A stretch of DNA of 17,183 nucleotides from positions 1 through 17,183 of the forward strand of contig JAGLGH010000233.1 in assembly GCA_023144115.1 (NCBI GenBank). Direction: 5' to 3'. The stretch is from Nanobdellota archaeon (GTDB lineage Archaea > Nanobdellota > Nanobdellia > Woesearchaeales > JAGLGH01). The notes beneath the pieces are model-generated. The model searched no databases. It had not been told where the DNA came from and saw only the letters and a program-made list of their open reading frames with translations. Of this stretch, positions 1 through 6,356 are shown in pieces (within the stretch, counting starts at the first letter, position 1; every line of letters begins with the position of its first letter). A program made the translations under genes and the position numbers.

Positions 1-617
1 TCGCATTCGTCTTTTAGCTGCTTCATTTCCTGGAGCTTTTCCATATTCTTCTTTGATTCCTGCTCAAGCTCTTCTGCTGATTCCTCGTCTCCACCTGCAA
101 AGAATCTTTTAAATGCGCCTCTCTTTTCAATATTTTCTTCTGCTTTTATTGTTGCCTGAACAGAATTATTGAATTCTCTTGCAATCTCTCTTACCTGAGG
201 TCCTATGCCACCTACAAGATCTTCCATTGCCAAGAATGTATGGACAGCCATCCTTACCTGATTTTGATTCTTGTAAACTTTTTCCTCATCTTTATTAAGA
301 CCTTTAAGTTCATTATTCATTTCCTGCTGCTTTTGCTGGACCATTGCTTTCAATTCTGTTTCTGATTGCGCTTTTACCTGCATTCTTTCCTGTACCATGA
401 TTTGCTCGCCAACAGGCATGCCTGCTTCAGCTTCATCCATGCCATCTTCTCTAGGTGAAGCATTATCCCCAATTCCCTGACCTGTGCCTTGTCCTGCTTC
501 TCGTAGCTCAGGATCTGCAACACCAGTGCCTGGCTCATGTATGCCTTGTTGTCCTTGCGCCAAAACCATTGAACTCATCAGCACCACAACAAATAATGCT
601 ATCATAATTTTTTTCAT
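1..617 (-). CDS. Secreted coiled-coil protein, partial (C-terminus beyond window)
   Basis: The frame is open from the ATG at 615-617 down to the window edge, giving 205 codons of the N-terminal part. Residues 1-20 form a typical signal peptide: two lysines, a hydrophobic core, then VLA before Gln21, a likely cleavage site. After it comes a low-complexity stretch rich in Gly, Gln and acidic residues (about 21-70). A long charged segment rich in Gln, Glu, Lys and Met follows (about 75-205) and looks like coiled coil. The start is fixed by the strong ribosome binding site GAGGTGAT just upstream. I recognise no catalytic domain. Secreted Gln/Glu-rich coiled-coil proteins of this style occur in small-genome archaea, but that comparison is from memory and no function should be inferred. 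Confidence 0.85.
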   Translation of the reverse strand, partial: MKKIMIALFVVVLMSSMVLAQGQQGIHEPGTGVADPELREAGQGTGQGIGDNASPREDGMDEAEAGMPVGEQIMVQERMQVKAQSETELKAMVQQKQQEMNNELKGLNKDEEKVYKNQNQVRMAVHTFLAMEDLVGGIGPQVREIAREFNNSVQATIKAEENIEKRGAFKRFFAGGDEESAEELEQESKKNMEKLQEMKQLKDEC

Positions 618-630
618 TATATCACCTCTA
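618..630 (-). promoter_or_regulatory. Ribosome binding site of the secreted coiled-coil gene
   Basis: On the minus strand the bases before the ATG at 617 read AGAGGTGATATA. This is a strong match to the archaeal anti-Shine-Dalgarno sequence, with about five bases of spacing. Confidence 0.7.
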
Positions 631-716
631 ATTGATTGATTTATTAAGTATAATCGAGAAATAGAGTTAAAGGTTTATTAATTTTGCGTTTCAAATTTCA
701 TATTACTTTAAATTCT

Positions 717-1430
717 CTATTTTTGAAACCATTTCAGGGTCTCATCAAATAAAACTTCTTCTATTCCTTCTTCATTAAAACAATGCCCTGCACCCTTCAA
801 TACCATAAACTCATAAGGCACTTGAATCTTATCCACAACTTTTCCCCAGTCATCTTTCAACACCCCATCCCCTGCGCAGATTATTTTTGTAGGCCTGGTT
901 ATTTTTTCCACTAATCTTAAATCCTGATTTTTCCGCTCTTCAAACATCTGTTTGGATATCAGATATTCTGTTCCCCAATGCAGCACATATAAATCCAGTT
1001 CCTTATTATAGGATAGTTTATCTTCCAATCCCATCAATTTCATTGAAGGATCCCATAGGACAACTGATTTTACCTTTTCCAAATCTGACAAAAGAATAGT
1101 CAGACCGCCAAGGCTATGACCTACTAAATATATATTTTGAAATTTATTATAAAAAAATTTGATTACTGTATTCAAATCTTCAGCATGCATCTTTGTAGTG
1201 CAATCAGTAAGAATCCGTCCTTTTTCTTTCCCGCTATACAGATTAAATCTAAATGTTGTAAAACCTGCCTTTGGAAAAAACCTTGCTGCATTATAGAATT
1301 GGTGTTCATTCTGATTTCCATCCAGACCATGAACAAAAACAATAAGATTTTTAGCTTTTTTCCCCTTATAATTCATAGTTCCATAGATGATATGGTCATC
1401 CTTGGTTAGAATCTGTATTTTTTCTTCCAT
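717..1430 (-). CDS. Alpha/beta hydrolase, serine esterase-like
   Basis: A 237-residue alpha/beta hydrolase. Numbered from the ATG, it shows the oxyanion-hole motif VFVHGLDG (about 31-38), the nucleophile elbow GHSLGG (104-109, Ser106), a likely acidic residue at Asp188 in the CAGDG segment, and the catalytic His216 in GAGHCF. The triad order Ser-Asp-His is complete. There is no signal peptide, so it is probably cytoplasmic. The substrate cannot be told; members of this fold include esterases, thioesterases and acyl-peptide hydrolases. The frame can be extended to a TTG at 1439, but the ATG at 1430 lies 24-29 bases downstream of a TTTAAA element and has no ribosome binding site, which fits a leaderless transcript. 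Confidence 0.85.
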   Translation of the reverse strand: MEEKIQILTKDDHIIYGTMNYKGKKAKNLIVFVHGLDGNQNEHQFYNAARFFPKAGFTTFRFNLYSGKEKGRILTDCTTKMHAEDLNTVIKFFYNKFQNIYLVGHSLGGLTILLSDLEKVKSVVLWDPSMKLMGLEDKLSYNKELDLYVLHWGTEYLISKQMFEERKNQDLRLVEKITRPTKIICAGDGVLKDDWGKVVDKIQVPYEFMVLKGAGHCFNEEGIEEVLFDETLKWFQK

Positions 1431-1453
1431 ATAATGCAAATAATGATTCTAAG

Positions 1454-1459
1454 TTTAAA
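1454..1459 (-). promoter_or_regulatory. TATA element for the alpha/beta hydrolase
   Basis: TTTAAA on the minus strand, 24-29 bases upstream of the ATG at 1430. This spacing fits a leaderless archaeal transcript. Confidence 0.45.
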
Positions 1460-1527
1460 TAATCTCCTCTTTTCAACAATAATATAGATTATTCTCTTTA
1501 TTTTCAATATATACAAAAAAGACAAGT

Positions 1528-1536
1528 TTTATATAT
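1528..1536 (+). promoter_or_regulatory. TATA element for the winged-helix/transglutaminase-like pair
   Basis: TTTATATAT lies 23-31 bases upstream of the ATG at 1559. No ribosome binding site precedes that ATG, so the transcript is probably leaderless. Confidence 0.6.
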
Positions 1537-1558
1537 CTAATATGCTTCAACATTATTT

Positions 1559-1876
1559 ATGGGACGAGGCAGACCACTTGGATCAGGCATAAGGCAGAAT
1601 GTTATTGAGATTCTTTATTTTATGAAAAGTGGATATGGATATGAGATATACAAGGTATACAGAGAGATATTTCCTAAAGTAACAATGAGGGTAATCTATT
1701 ATCATCTCAGGAAAGGCCTTGCGATTGAGGAATTTGCCATTGACAAAATCAAGAAAGAGAAAGGCGACTATTCATGGGGCGGAGAAGCTGAAAAAATATA
1801 TTACAAGCTAGGCAATAATGCAAAGGCTATGATTAATTCTGATGTCAAGAATTATTTTGATAAAAAGAAAAAATGA
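1559..1876 (+). CDS. Winged-helix DNA-binding protein (PadR-like) with AT-hook-like N-terminus
   Basis: A 105-residue basic protein. Residues 2-8 (GRGRPLG) resemble an AT-hook. Residues about 12-60 have the pattern of a winged helix: a hydrophobic helix (NVIEILYFMK), the GYGYEIYK segment seen in PadR-like proteins, then a recognition-helix-like stretch (MRVIYYHLRKGL). A wing-like part follows and the tail is lysine-rich. The role is therefore probably transcriptional regulation or DNA binding; the family assignment rests on sequence pattern only. Its stop codon overlaps the start of the next gene by four bases (ATGA), so the two are co-translated. It is transcribed divergently from the alpha/beta hydrolase. 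Confidence 0.75.
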   Translation: MGRGRPLGSGIRQNVIEILYFMKSGYGYEIYKVYREIFPKVTMRVIYYHLRKGLAIEEFAIDKIKKEKGDYSWGGEAEKIYYKLGNNAKAMINSDVKNYFDKKKK

Positions 1877-2316
1877 TTCCTAACCTCTTTTCAAAGGCAA
1901 GGATTCCTGATGAGATTCCTCTTCAGATGCAGGCAGCAATTAAAAAGCTCAGGAAATCAAAAAATAAGGAAGAATGCCTAAGATGCGCATATGAAATTCT
2001 TGCGAAAAAGTATCGTGGAAAGCGGTGGAACACCTATACTCGATTCTTTAAGTTGTTTGATACCAATCTGGAAAGAATATGGAAAAAAGGCGGTTTCTTG
2101 CATTGTACGACATTAAATTATCTTATGAGGATTTTATTGGTGAAAAGCGGTTTCTTTAAGGATGAAGACCTGAAGTTGAGATGGTCTATGGTCTGGTATA
2201 TCAGTCTACACCAATATCTTAAAGTAAAAATAAACTCTAAGAGATTGATTAATGTTGATTTATGGGGGAAATCCTATGGAGTCAAATTTGGAGACTATTC
2301 GCACGGATTCCATTAA
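1873..2316 (+). CDS. Transglutaminase-like protein (predicted papain-like fold)
   Basis: A 147-residue protein starting inside the stop of the winged-helix gene. It has a possible Cys-His-Asp catalytic set in the order and spacing of transglutaminase-like proteins: Cys78 in GGFLHCTTLNYLMR at the start of a helix, His113 in LHQYLKVKI at the start of a strand, and Asp129 in INVDLWG. The strand pattern (VKIN...LINVDLWGKSYGV) is typical of that core. This is my reading of the motif, not a database match, and the helical N-terminal 70 residues show nothing known. If correct, it could be a cysteine protease or act only as a structural domain. Its TAA shares bases with the convergent TrmJ-like gene's stop. 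Confidence 0.7.
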   Translation: MIPNLFSKARIPDEIPLQMQAAIKKLRKSKNKEECLRCAYEILAKKYRGKRWNTYTRFFKLFDTNLERIWKKGGFLHCTTLNYLMRILLVKSGFFKDEDLKLRWSMVWYISLHQYLKVKINSKRLINVDLWGKSYGVKFGDYSHGFH

Positions 2317-3023
2317 TTTTTCCATCTGCCTTCTTTAAGCTTTCTCACAAACCCAAACAGTGAAAACAATTCTCTCTTAGTCAAGAATGATTTTCCAATC
2401 AGCTTTTGCCATACTATCTTCTGTGTCTCTCTTTTTTCTTTTGTAGAAAACTCTATCTCATCAAGAAGCTGATGCAACTCCTCAAAAAAGGCATCTTTTT
2501 CTGTTTTCCCTGCAGGGATAATCTGCGTTCCAATTTTCTTCTCCCCTGATTCTGTAAATATCTCATATAGAAGAATTGTCAAAGCATGGCTTATATTGAG
2601 TGTTGGATATTTTTCAAAAGTAGGAATTGTGCATACAAAATCACACATCATGATCTCTTTGTTTGTCATGCCTGTGCTTTCCCTGCCTATGACAATTCCT
2701 ATCCTGGATCTGGCTGAAATCCCAGACAGGGTTTCTGCAAGCTGCCTCGGAGTGACATGGCTTCTGGGGATGTTGTAGTCTGTGCCAAGTTTAGCAGTAG
2801 TTGCTATAAGATAATCAAACTTGCTTAGGATGTCAATGTCTCCAATAACAGCTTTGTTTATTATATTTTTGGCATGCACAGCTCTGTCCATTGCTTCTTT
2901 TGACATTATATCGCATTTTGGATTGATTAATACAAGCTCTTTGAATCCAAAATTTGCCATTGCTCTTGCTATTGCTCCAAGATTACCTGCATTCTCTGGC
3001 TCAATAAGTATTACTGATATCAT
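2313..3023 (-). CDS. trmJ: SpoU/TrmJ-like tRNA 2'-O-methyltransferase
   Basis: A 236-residue SPOUT-class methyltransferase. Motif 1 is at 10-20 (ENAGNLGAIAR, with Asn14 and Arg20), motif 2 at 110-118 (IVIGRESTG, Glu115) and motif 3 at 142-147 (LNISHA), which forms the knotted S-adenosylmethionine site. Overall it resembles TrmJ, which methylates the ribose at position 32 of tRNA. The C-terminal 80 residues are charged and helical, as in TrmJ. The exact target could differ because other SpoU enzymes share these motifs. It has its own TATA element although it follows the M50 gene by only 51 bases, so transcription may be independent. Confidence 0.85.
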   Translation of the reverse strand: MISVILIEPENAGNLGAIARAMANFGFKELVLINPKCDIMSKEAMDRAVHAKNIINKAVIGDIDILSKFDYLIATTAKLGTDYNIPRSHVTPRQLAETLSGISARSRIGIVIGRESTGMTNKEIMMCDFVCTIPTFEKYPTLNISHALTILLYEIFTESGEKKIGTQIIPAGKTEKDAFFEELHQLLDEIEFSTKEKRETQKIVWQKLIGKSFLTKRELFSLFGFVRKLKEGRWKN

Positions 3024-3044
3024 GAGTTTTCAATTAACTCAGAA

Positions 3045-3052
3045 TTTATATA
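3045..3052 (-). promoter_or_regulatory. TATA element for the TrmJ-like gene
   Basis: TATATAAA on the minus strand, 22-29 bases upstream of the ATG at 3023, with no ribosome binding site between. It sits in the 51-base gap after the M50 protease. Confidence 0.55.
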
Positions 3053-3074
3053 CCTTTGGATTGAATACATCAAT

Positions 3075-4250
3075 CTAAAAAAACGCAGCAAGTATATTTA
3101 CTGCAATTAGAATAAGGAATGCAAAACTTATATTTTTCCATATGGTCTCTGCTCTTTTTTTAGGCATATATTTCTCAAGGGTAACAAGAAGCATCCTGCC
3201 TCCGTCAATAGGTCCAAGAGGAGCGAGATTAAACAGTCCTATGCCCAGGTTAAGCACGAATAACCAGTAAATCAGACCCATTAGCCAAATGATAAATGCT
3301 CCGATATATTTTCCTCCAATAAATGAGTCTTTTATATCTGTATCCTGATTTACCATAACTCCAAGTATTGGTATGCTTTCATTTTCAGGATGTTGAGCTA
3401 ATTCAATTTCATAATTCTGCTCTGTTGTGGTTATGCTGATTGTGTCTCCAGGGCTTGAATTTTGCAACACTCCCATGAATTCATCAATGCTGGTAATCTT
3501 TGTGTCTTCAACTTGTGTGATAACCTCGCCAATTGCCATCCCTGCTTTTTCTGCAGGATAATTGCTGCCTTCATCAATCAATCCAGTTATTCCTACACCA
3601 GTATTTTCAATTACACCGCCTGCGATTGGTCCTGCCAACAGCATGAGCAGTCCAAGAGCGATGAAAGCAAATAGTATATTTGAGAAAGGACCTGCTGCAA
3701 ATACATCCAGCTGCTTCTTCCTGCTGGATTTCATGAGTTGTTCTTCATCAGGTTCAACAAATGCAGCAGGAAGAATAGGAATAATAATGTTAAGGAAGGC
3801 AAATCCGCTTGATTTGATTTTCATTCCATGGAGTCTTGCATATATGCCATGCGAGAACTCATGTACAAGAGCGATTAGAAAAATAGAGATGATCCAATAA
3901 AAGAATGGCACATAGAATCCTCCTTTTACTTTGAAAGGCAGGACAAGAGCCACTCCTGCTGTTGCACCAGGTGAAGTTATGATTCTCCAAAGATTATGCA
4001 CAAGAGATATAACAATAATAGCCATGCCTAGGTAACCTATAGCGATACTTACATAAGATAGCCAATGCAACGGCTTTTTGAATCTTTTAGCAAAAGAATC
4101 CATGGCTTTGATGCCAATCTGAGTCTTATACATTGCAAAATAGAGTATGGGGAAAACTATCTTTTGTATGTGGATGTTTTTCCTCTTAATTATGAGGAAG
4201 ACGCTCATTAGAGTAAAGAATATTATTGCACCAATTAATTGAACATCCAC
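3075..4250 (-). CDS. M50-family site-2 intramembrane metalloprotease with PDZ domain
   Basis: A 391-residue membrane protease. The zinc site is HEFSH at 130-134 inside a membrane segment. The second active-site motif NLAPLGPIDGG is at 341-351, where Asp349 is the expected third zinc ligand. A conserved AAGPFSN segment is at 185-191. Membrane helices are visible at about 5-22, 65-85, 115-135, 188-210, 315-340 and 372-390. A PDZ-like domain lies between the active-site halves (about 215-285). Site-2 proteases cut transmembrane anchors of regulators or clear membrane proteins; the substrate is unknown here. It starts at a GTG chosen because GAGGGTG lies six bases upstream and no ATG is near. Confidence 0.9.
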   Translation of the reverse strand: MDVQLIGAIIFFTLMSVFLIIKRKNIHIQKIVFPILYFAMYKTQIGIKAMDSFAKRFKKPLHWLSYVSIAIGYLGMAIIVISLVHNLWRIITSPGATAGVALVLPFKVKGGFYVPFFYWIISIFLIALVHEFSHGIYARLHGMKIKSSGFAFLNIIIPILPAAFVEPDEEQLMKSSRKKQLDVFAAGPFSNILFAFIALGLLMLLAGPIAGGVIENTGVGITGLIDEGSNYPAEKAGMAIGEVITQVEDTKITSIDEFMGVLQNSSPGDTISITTTEQNYEIELAQHPENESIPILGVMVNQDTDIKDSFIGGKYIGAFIIWLMGLIYWLFVLNLGIGLFNLAPLGPIDGGRMLLVTLEKYMPKKRAETIWKNISFAFLILIAVNILAAFF

Positions 4251-4256
4251 TTATTA

Positions 4257-4263
4257 CACCCTC
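4257..4263 (-). promoter_or_regulatory. Ribosome binding site deciding the GTG start of the M50 protease
   Basis: GAGGGTG on the minus strand, six bases before the GTG at 4248-4250. Confidence 0.55.
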
Positions 4264-4283
4264 TTTTTTTAATCTTAATATAA

Positions 4284-4291
4284 GATATAAA
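4284..4291 (-). promoter_or_regulatory. TATA element for the M50 protease
   Basis: TTTATATC on the minus strand, about 35 bases upstream of the GTG start. It predicts a leader of roughly ten bases that would just include the ribosome binding site. Confidence 0.45.
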
Positions 4292-4295
4292 TCTC

Positions 4296-4324
4296 ATTAA
4301 AGATTTGCACAGCAAATCTTTAAT
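4296..4324 (-). repeat. Perfect 13-bp inverted repeat, 3-nt loop, after L40e
   Basis: Two 13-base arms (4296-4308 and 4312-4324) are exact reverse complements around a three-base loop. The hairpin begins 22 bases after the L40e stop and ends 5 bases before the M50 TATA element. It may mark the 3' end of the aIF5A-L40e transcript or serve as an operator for the protease promoter. There is no long T run behind it on the minus strand, so it is not a bacterial-type terminator. Confidence 0.7.
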
Positions 4325-4345
4325 TTATTATATTACATTTTCGCT

Positions 4346-4507
4346 TTATTTCTTACGTACAACTCTCAATGCCTTGCTGTTACAATTTCGGCATTTGACT
4401 TTTCCCTGTATCACAGACATGTTTGGAGCTTTGATTGACCTTTTACAATTCCTGCATACAAACTTATTCTTGAAAAGCCTTCTTTCCGCTTCTATAAATT
4501 TTGCCAT
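4346..4507 (-). CDS. rpl40e: 50S ribosomal protein L40e
   Basis: A 53-residue basic protein with two CxxC pairs: Cys18/Cys21 in FVCRNCKRS and Cys39/Cys42 in VKCRNCNSK. These form the zinc ribbon of archaeal L40e (the protein fused to ubiquitin in eukaryotes). The N-terminus (MAKFIEAERRLFKNKFVCR) and C-terminus (SKALRVVRKK) match the family well, and the length is normal. The start is supported by GGAGAG seven bases upstream. It lies 22 bases after the aIF5A stop, so the two translation genes are almost certainly co-transcribed. Confidence 0.92.
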   Translation of the reverse strand: MAKFIEAERRLFKNKFVCRNCKRSIKAPNMSVIQGKVKCRNCNSKALRVVRKK

Positions 4508-4529
4508 TTATTATCTCTCCTTTTGATTG

Positions 4530-4928
4530 TTATTCGGTTTTTACTTGTTTCATGACCTTATCGCTAAGGATTACCCAATAAAGTACTGTGCATCCATCAA
4601 CTATTTGGTCTTTAAGGTCTTCTGGGATATTAAGATCAAATGTTTCATAGTTTTCAGAGTCCATTACACTTGCTGTGCTACCGCTTATTGACAGCACCTG
4701 AGCATTTCTCTTGTCGATTATTGGAACTTCTACATTATCATGGCCAGGTGATAAGATTACCCTTTTTTTTCCATCAATCAAGCCAATGCCTGTTAGTCTT
4801 ACTTTTGCATGACCATGCTTTCCAGGTCTTGACGTCTGTGTATCATTCACCTTGCACGCGACTCCGTCAATGACGATGTAATTTCCTTTTTGTAATGTTC
4901 CTATTGAAACTGGTTTTGTTCCTGTCAT
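4530..4928 (-). CDS. eif5A: Translation initiation factor 5A (aIF5A)
   Basis: A 132-residue aIF5A, the EF-P homologue that helps ribosomes through difficult stretches such as polyproline. The N-terminal SH3-like domain covers about 1-70 and carries the hypusine loop RPGKHGHAK at 34-42, with Lys37 as the modified residue. The C-terminal OB-fold domain follows (about 72-132). The length is normal. Full activity needs deoxyhypusine synthase, which is not in this window. AGGTGA lies six bases before the ATG and fixes the start. L40e follows closely as a second cistron. Confidence 0.95.
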   Translation of the reverse strand: MTGTKPVSIGTLQKGNYIVIDGVACKVNDTQTSRPGKHGHAKVRLTGIGLIDGKKRVILSPGHDNVEVPIIDKRNAQVLSISGSTASVMDSENYETFDLNIPEDLKDQIVDGCTVLYWVILSDKVMKQVKTE

Positions 4929-4934
4929 AATTAT

Positions 4935-4940
4935 TCACCT
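4935..4940 (-). promoter_or_regulatory. Ribosome binding site of aIF5A
   Basis: AGGTGA on the minus strand, six bases upstream of the ATG at 4928. Confidence 0.6.
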
Positions 4941-4963
4941 TTTAGTTAATTAGTAACATGCAG

Positions 4964-4976
4964 TCTTTTAAAAAAG
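4964..4976 (-). promoter_or_regulatory. Possible TATA element for the aIF5A-L40e operon
   Basis: CTTTTTTAAAAGA on the minus strand would place the transcript start just upstream of the aIF5A ribosome binding site. A second AT-rich candidate lies about 15 bases further up, so the choice is uncertain. Confidence 0.35.
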
Positions 4977-5070
4977 TTTCTAAAATATTAAACTTTTACC
5001 TAGGTCAAAGACTTGTGCAAAAGTTTGTTACAGTTTTTCTAGATTACCTATCTTTAGCCTGATTGCAGCT

Positions 5071-5286
5071 TCACTTGATTGTAAGCCTTGCGAGCTTGAT
5101 ATCATCAGCTTTCACAGTCTTTCTTCCTGCATGATTCGCAAGCCTGATTGCTTGTTTACCTGTCATCTCTCCAACTTCTTCCAGCACGTTTCTAAGCGCA
5201 GCTTTTGCCTCATCAGATACTCTGTCTGCACCGCAGTTCTTAAGCAGTTTTTCCATTGCTGCCAAAGGCAATACTCTTTTTGCCAT
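5071..5286 (-). CDS. Archaeal histone (HMf-like)
   Basis: A 71-residue single histone fold. The N-terminus LPLAAMEKLLKNCGADRVS matches helix 1 and loop 1 of HMf/HMt histones. The centre (EAKAALRNVLEEVGEMTGKQAIRLANHAGR) is the long helix, and KTVKADDIKLA is loop 2 with the start of helix 3. It is expected to dimerise and wrap DNA. The length is close to the usual 66-70 residues and no extra tail is present. GAGGAGGG four bases before the ATG suggests strong translation. Confidence 0.95.
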   Translation of the reverse strand: MAKRVLPLAAMEKLLKNCGADRVSDEAKAALRNVLEEVGEMTGKQAIRLANHAGRKTVKADDIKLARLTIK

Positions 5287-5290
5287 TTTT

Positions 5291-5298
5291 CCCTCCTC
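5291..5298 (-). promoter_or_regulatory. Strong ribosome binding site of the histone gene
   Basis: GAGGAGGG on the minus strand, four bases before the ATG at 5286. It is the strongest Shine-Dalgarno match in the window. Confidence 0.7.
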
Positions 5299-5330
5299 TT
5301 TTGCTTATTTCTATTTTAATGTGTAAATGA

Positions 5331-5347
5331 GGTTATATTTAAAGCTT
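5331..5347 (-). promoter_or_regulatory. TATA element for the histone gene
   Basis: AAGCTTTAAATATAACC on the minus strand. It predicts a transcript start near 5310 and a short leader carrying the ribosome binding site. Confidence 0.55.
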
Positions 5348-5377
5348 ATTATTTTAAACAAGGCTTATTAGGAAATA

Positions 5378-6106
5378 TCAAAAAAATCCAAATCTTTTTT
5401 TGGCTTTAAATAGATTTCCGGGATATCTGGCAACCTTTCTCCTTCCTGAGCCTTTGAATACTACATTCCTCTTCCAGCTTTGCACATGACGCGCAATCTG
5501 TTTTTCTATGTCTGTGCTGTTTTCAAATTCTTTCTCTGTCTTCTTGAATAATATAGAATGATGCAGGTTTCTTCCGTTCGTAACTTTGAACTTATGGACC
5601 TTATGGAGCATTTCATGGAACATGACAAAATCAAGCAGATGCTTGTCAGATTCTTCAAATATCCTGCTAATTGATATTGTATCAGAATGGTAATCATAAG
5701 AGCCAAGCTTTGTTGTTGAATGCTGCCCCCATTTTAGATTTGGATTTTCAACCATTCCCAGGAAATATGATTCATTCACACGGGAGAATGATTCCTCAAG
5801 AACAGGCTCTGTCATTGTCTTTGGAATTGCTGTATGCAGATTCTTTATGAAAAGATTATAGAGATCCATGTTTATGGTGCTTTTTTTTGTCTTGAAGACT
5901 TTTGCAAGAAGCGATTGGAAAAGACCTATCCTAATATCCTCATCCACCTTGCGCCAGTCCCTGCTCAGCCCGAATTCCATGAGTTTCGGAGTATATTTAA
6001 CATTAGCATTATAGCTGCTGAACTTGCCAGAATACTTGATTCTCAGATCATGTTTTAGTTCTTTATCTGGAAATAACCCCTTGAAAGCCTTTTCTATTAT
6101 GTTCAT
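5378..6106 (-). CDS. SprT-like zinc metalloprotease
   Basis: A 242-residue protein with the zinc-protease motif HEMLH at 164-168 (FVMFHEMLHKVHKF). A further histidine, His183, in NLHHSILFKKTEKEFE sits where SprT/Spartan proteins have the third zinc ligand. The preceding LGSYDYHSDTISISRIF (134-150) matches the strand region before the active-site helix in SprT-like domains. The N-terminal 100 residues are not recognised, and the C-terminus (about 212-242) is very basic, which could help DNA binding. Relatives of this family cut DNA-protein crosslinks, but a general protease is equally possible. I see no Cys-based zinc ribbon. The ATG lies 23-30 bases from a TTTATTAA element. Confidence 0.8.
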   Translation of the reverse strand: MNIIEKAFKGLFPDKELKHDLRIKYSGKFSSYNANVKYTPKLMEFGLSRDWRKVDEDIRIGLFQSLLAKVFKTKKSTINMDLYNLFIKNLHTAIPKTMTEPVLEESFSRVNESYFLGMVENPNLKWGQHSTTKLGSYDYHSDTISISRIFEESDKHLLDFVMFHEMLHKVHKFKVTNGRNLHHSILFKKTEKEFENSTDIEKQIARHVQSWKRNVVFKGSGRRKVARYPGNLFKAKKRFGFF

Positions 6107-6128
6107 TCTTTGTGGATAATAACCTATG

Positions 6129-6136
6129 TTAATAAA
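6129..6136 (-). promoter_or_regulatory. TATA element for the SprT-like gene
   Basis: TTTATTAA on the minus strand, 23-30 bases upstream of the ATG at 6106. Confidence 0.45.
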
Positions 6137-6217
6137 TTTTGTCTAATTGCGCAATGTCCATGGGTAATAGAATCTATAATTATTAGATTGATGTTGAGGA
6201 TATTCCCACAGCATAAG

Positions 6218-6225
6218 TTTATATG
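6218..6225 (+). promoter_or_regulatory. TATA element for the 6260-7088 orphan genes
   Basis: TTTATATG on the plus strand predicts a transcript start near 6245-6250, shortly before the small ORF at 6260. Confidence 0.4.
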
Positions 6226-6259
6226 TGTTCCAGAGAGTTACTCAATCATAGTAATCAAG

Positions 6260-6328
6260 ATGGCAAACAACAAAGCAGAGATTGTATTAGACCCTATAGA
6301 TCTTGAAATATACCCTTATACTAAATGA
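6260..6328 (+). CDS. Possible 22-residue small protein
   Basis: A short ORF beginning MANNKAEIVLDP and ending EIYPYTK with TGA. It begins about 13 bases after the transcript start predicted from the TATA element at 6218 and ends 28 bases before the next gene, in the same direction. It might be a leader peptide or small protein, or merely part of the 5' leader of the following gene. The evidence is only position. Confidence 0.3.
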   Translation: MANNKAEIVLDPIDLEIYPYTK

Positions 6329-6356
6329 TAAACAAAACAATTGTTGAGCAAATAAA

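Noticed and set aside
1458..1493. Inverted repeat AATAATCT / AGATTATT between the hydrolase and winged-helix gene promoters.
   Set aside because: The eight-base arms are pure AT-rich sequence with a 20-base gap, easily due to chance in this composition.
4305..4526. Plus-strand ORF of 73 codons across the L40e region.
   Set aside because: The minus strand encodes an unmistakable L40e with two CxxC pairs; the plus frame is a shadow.
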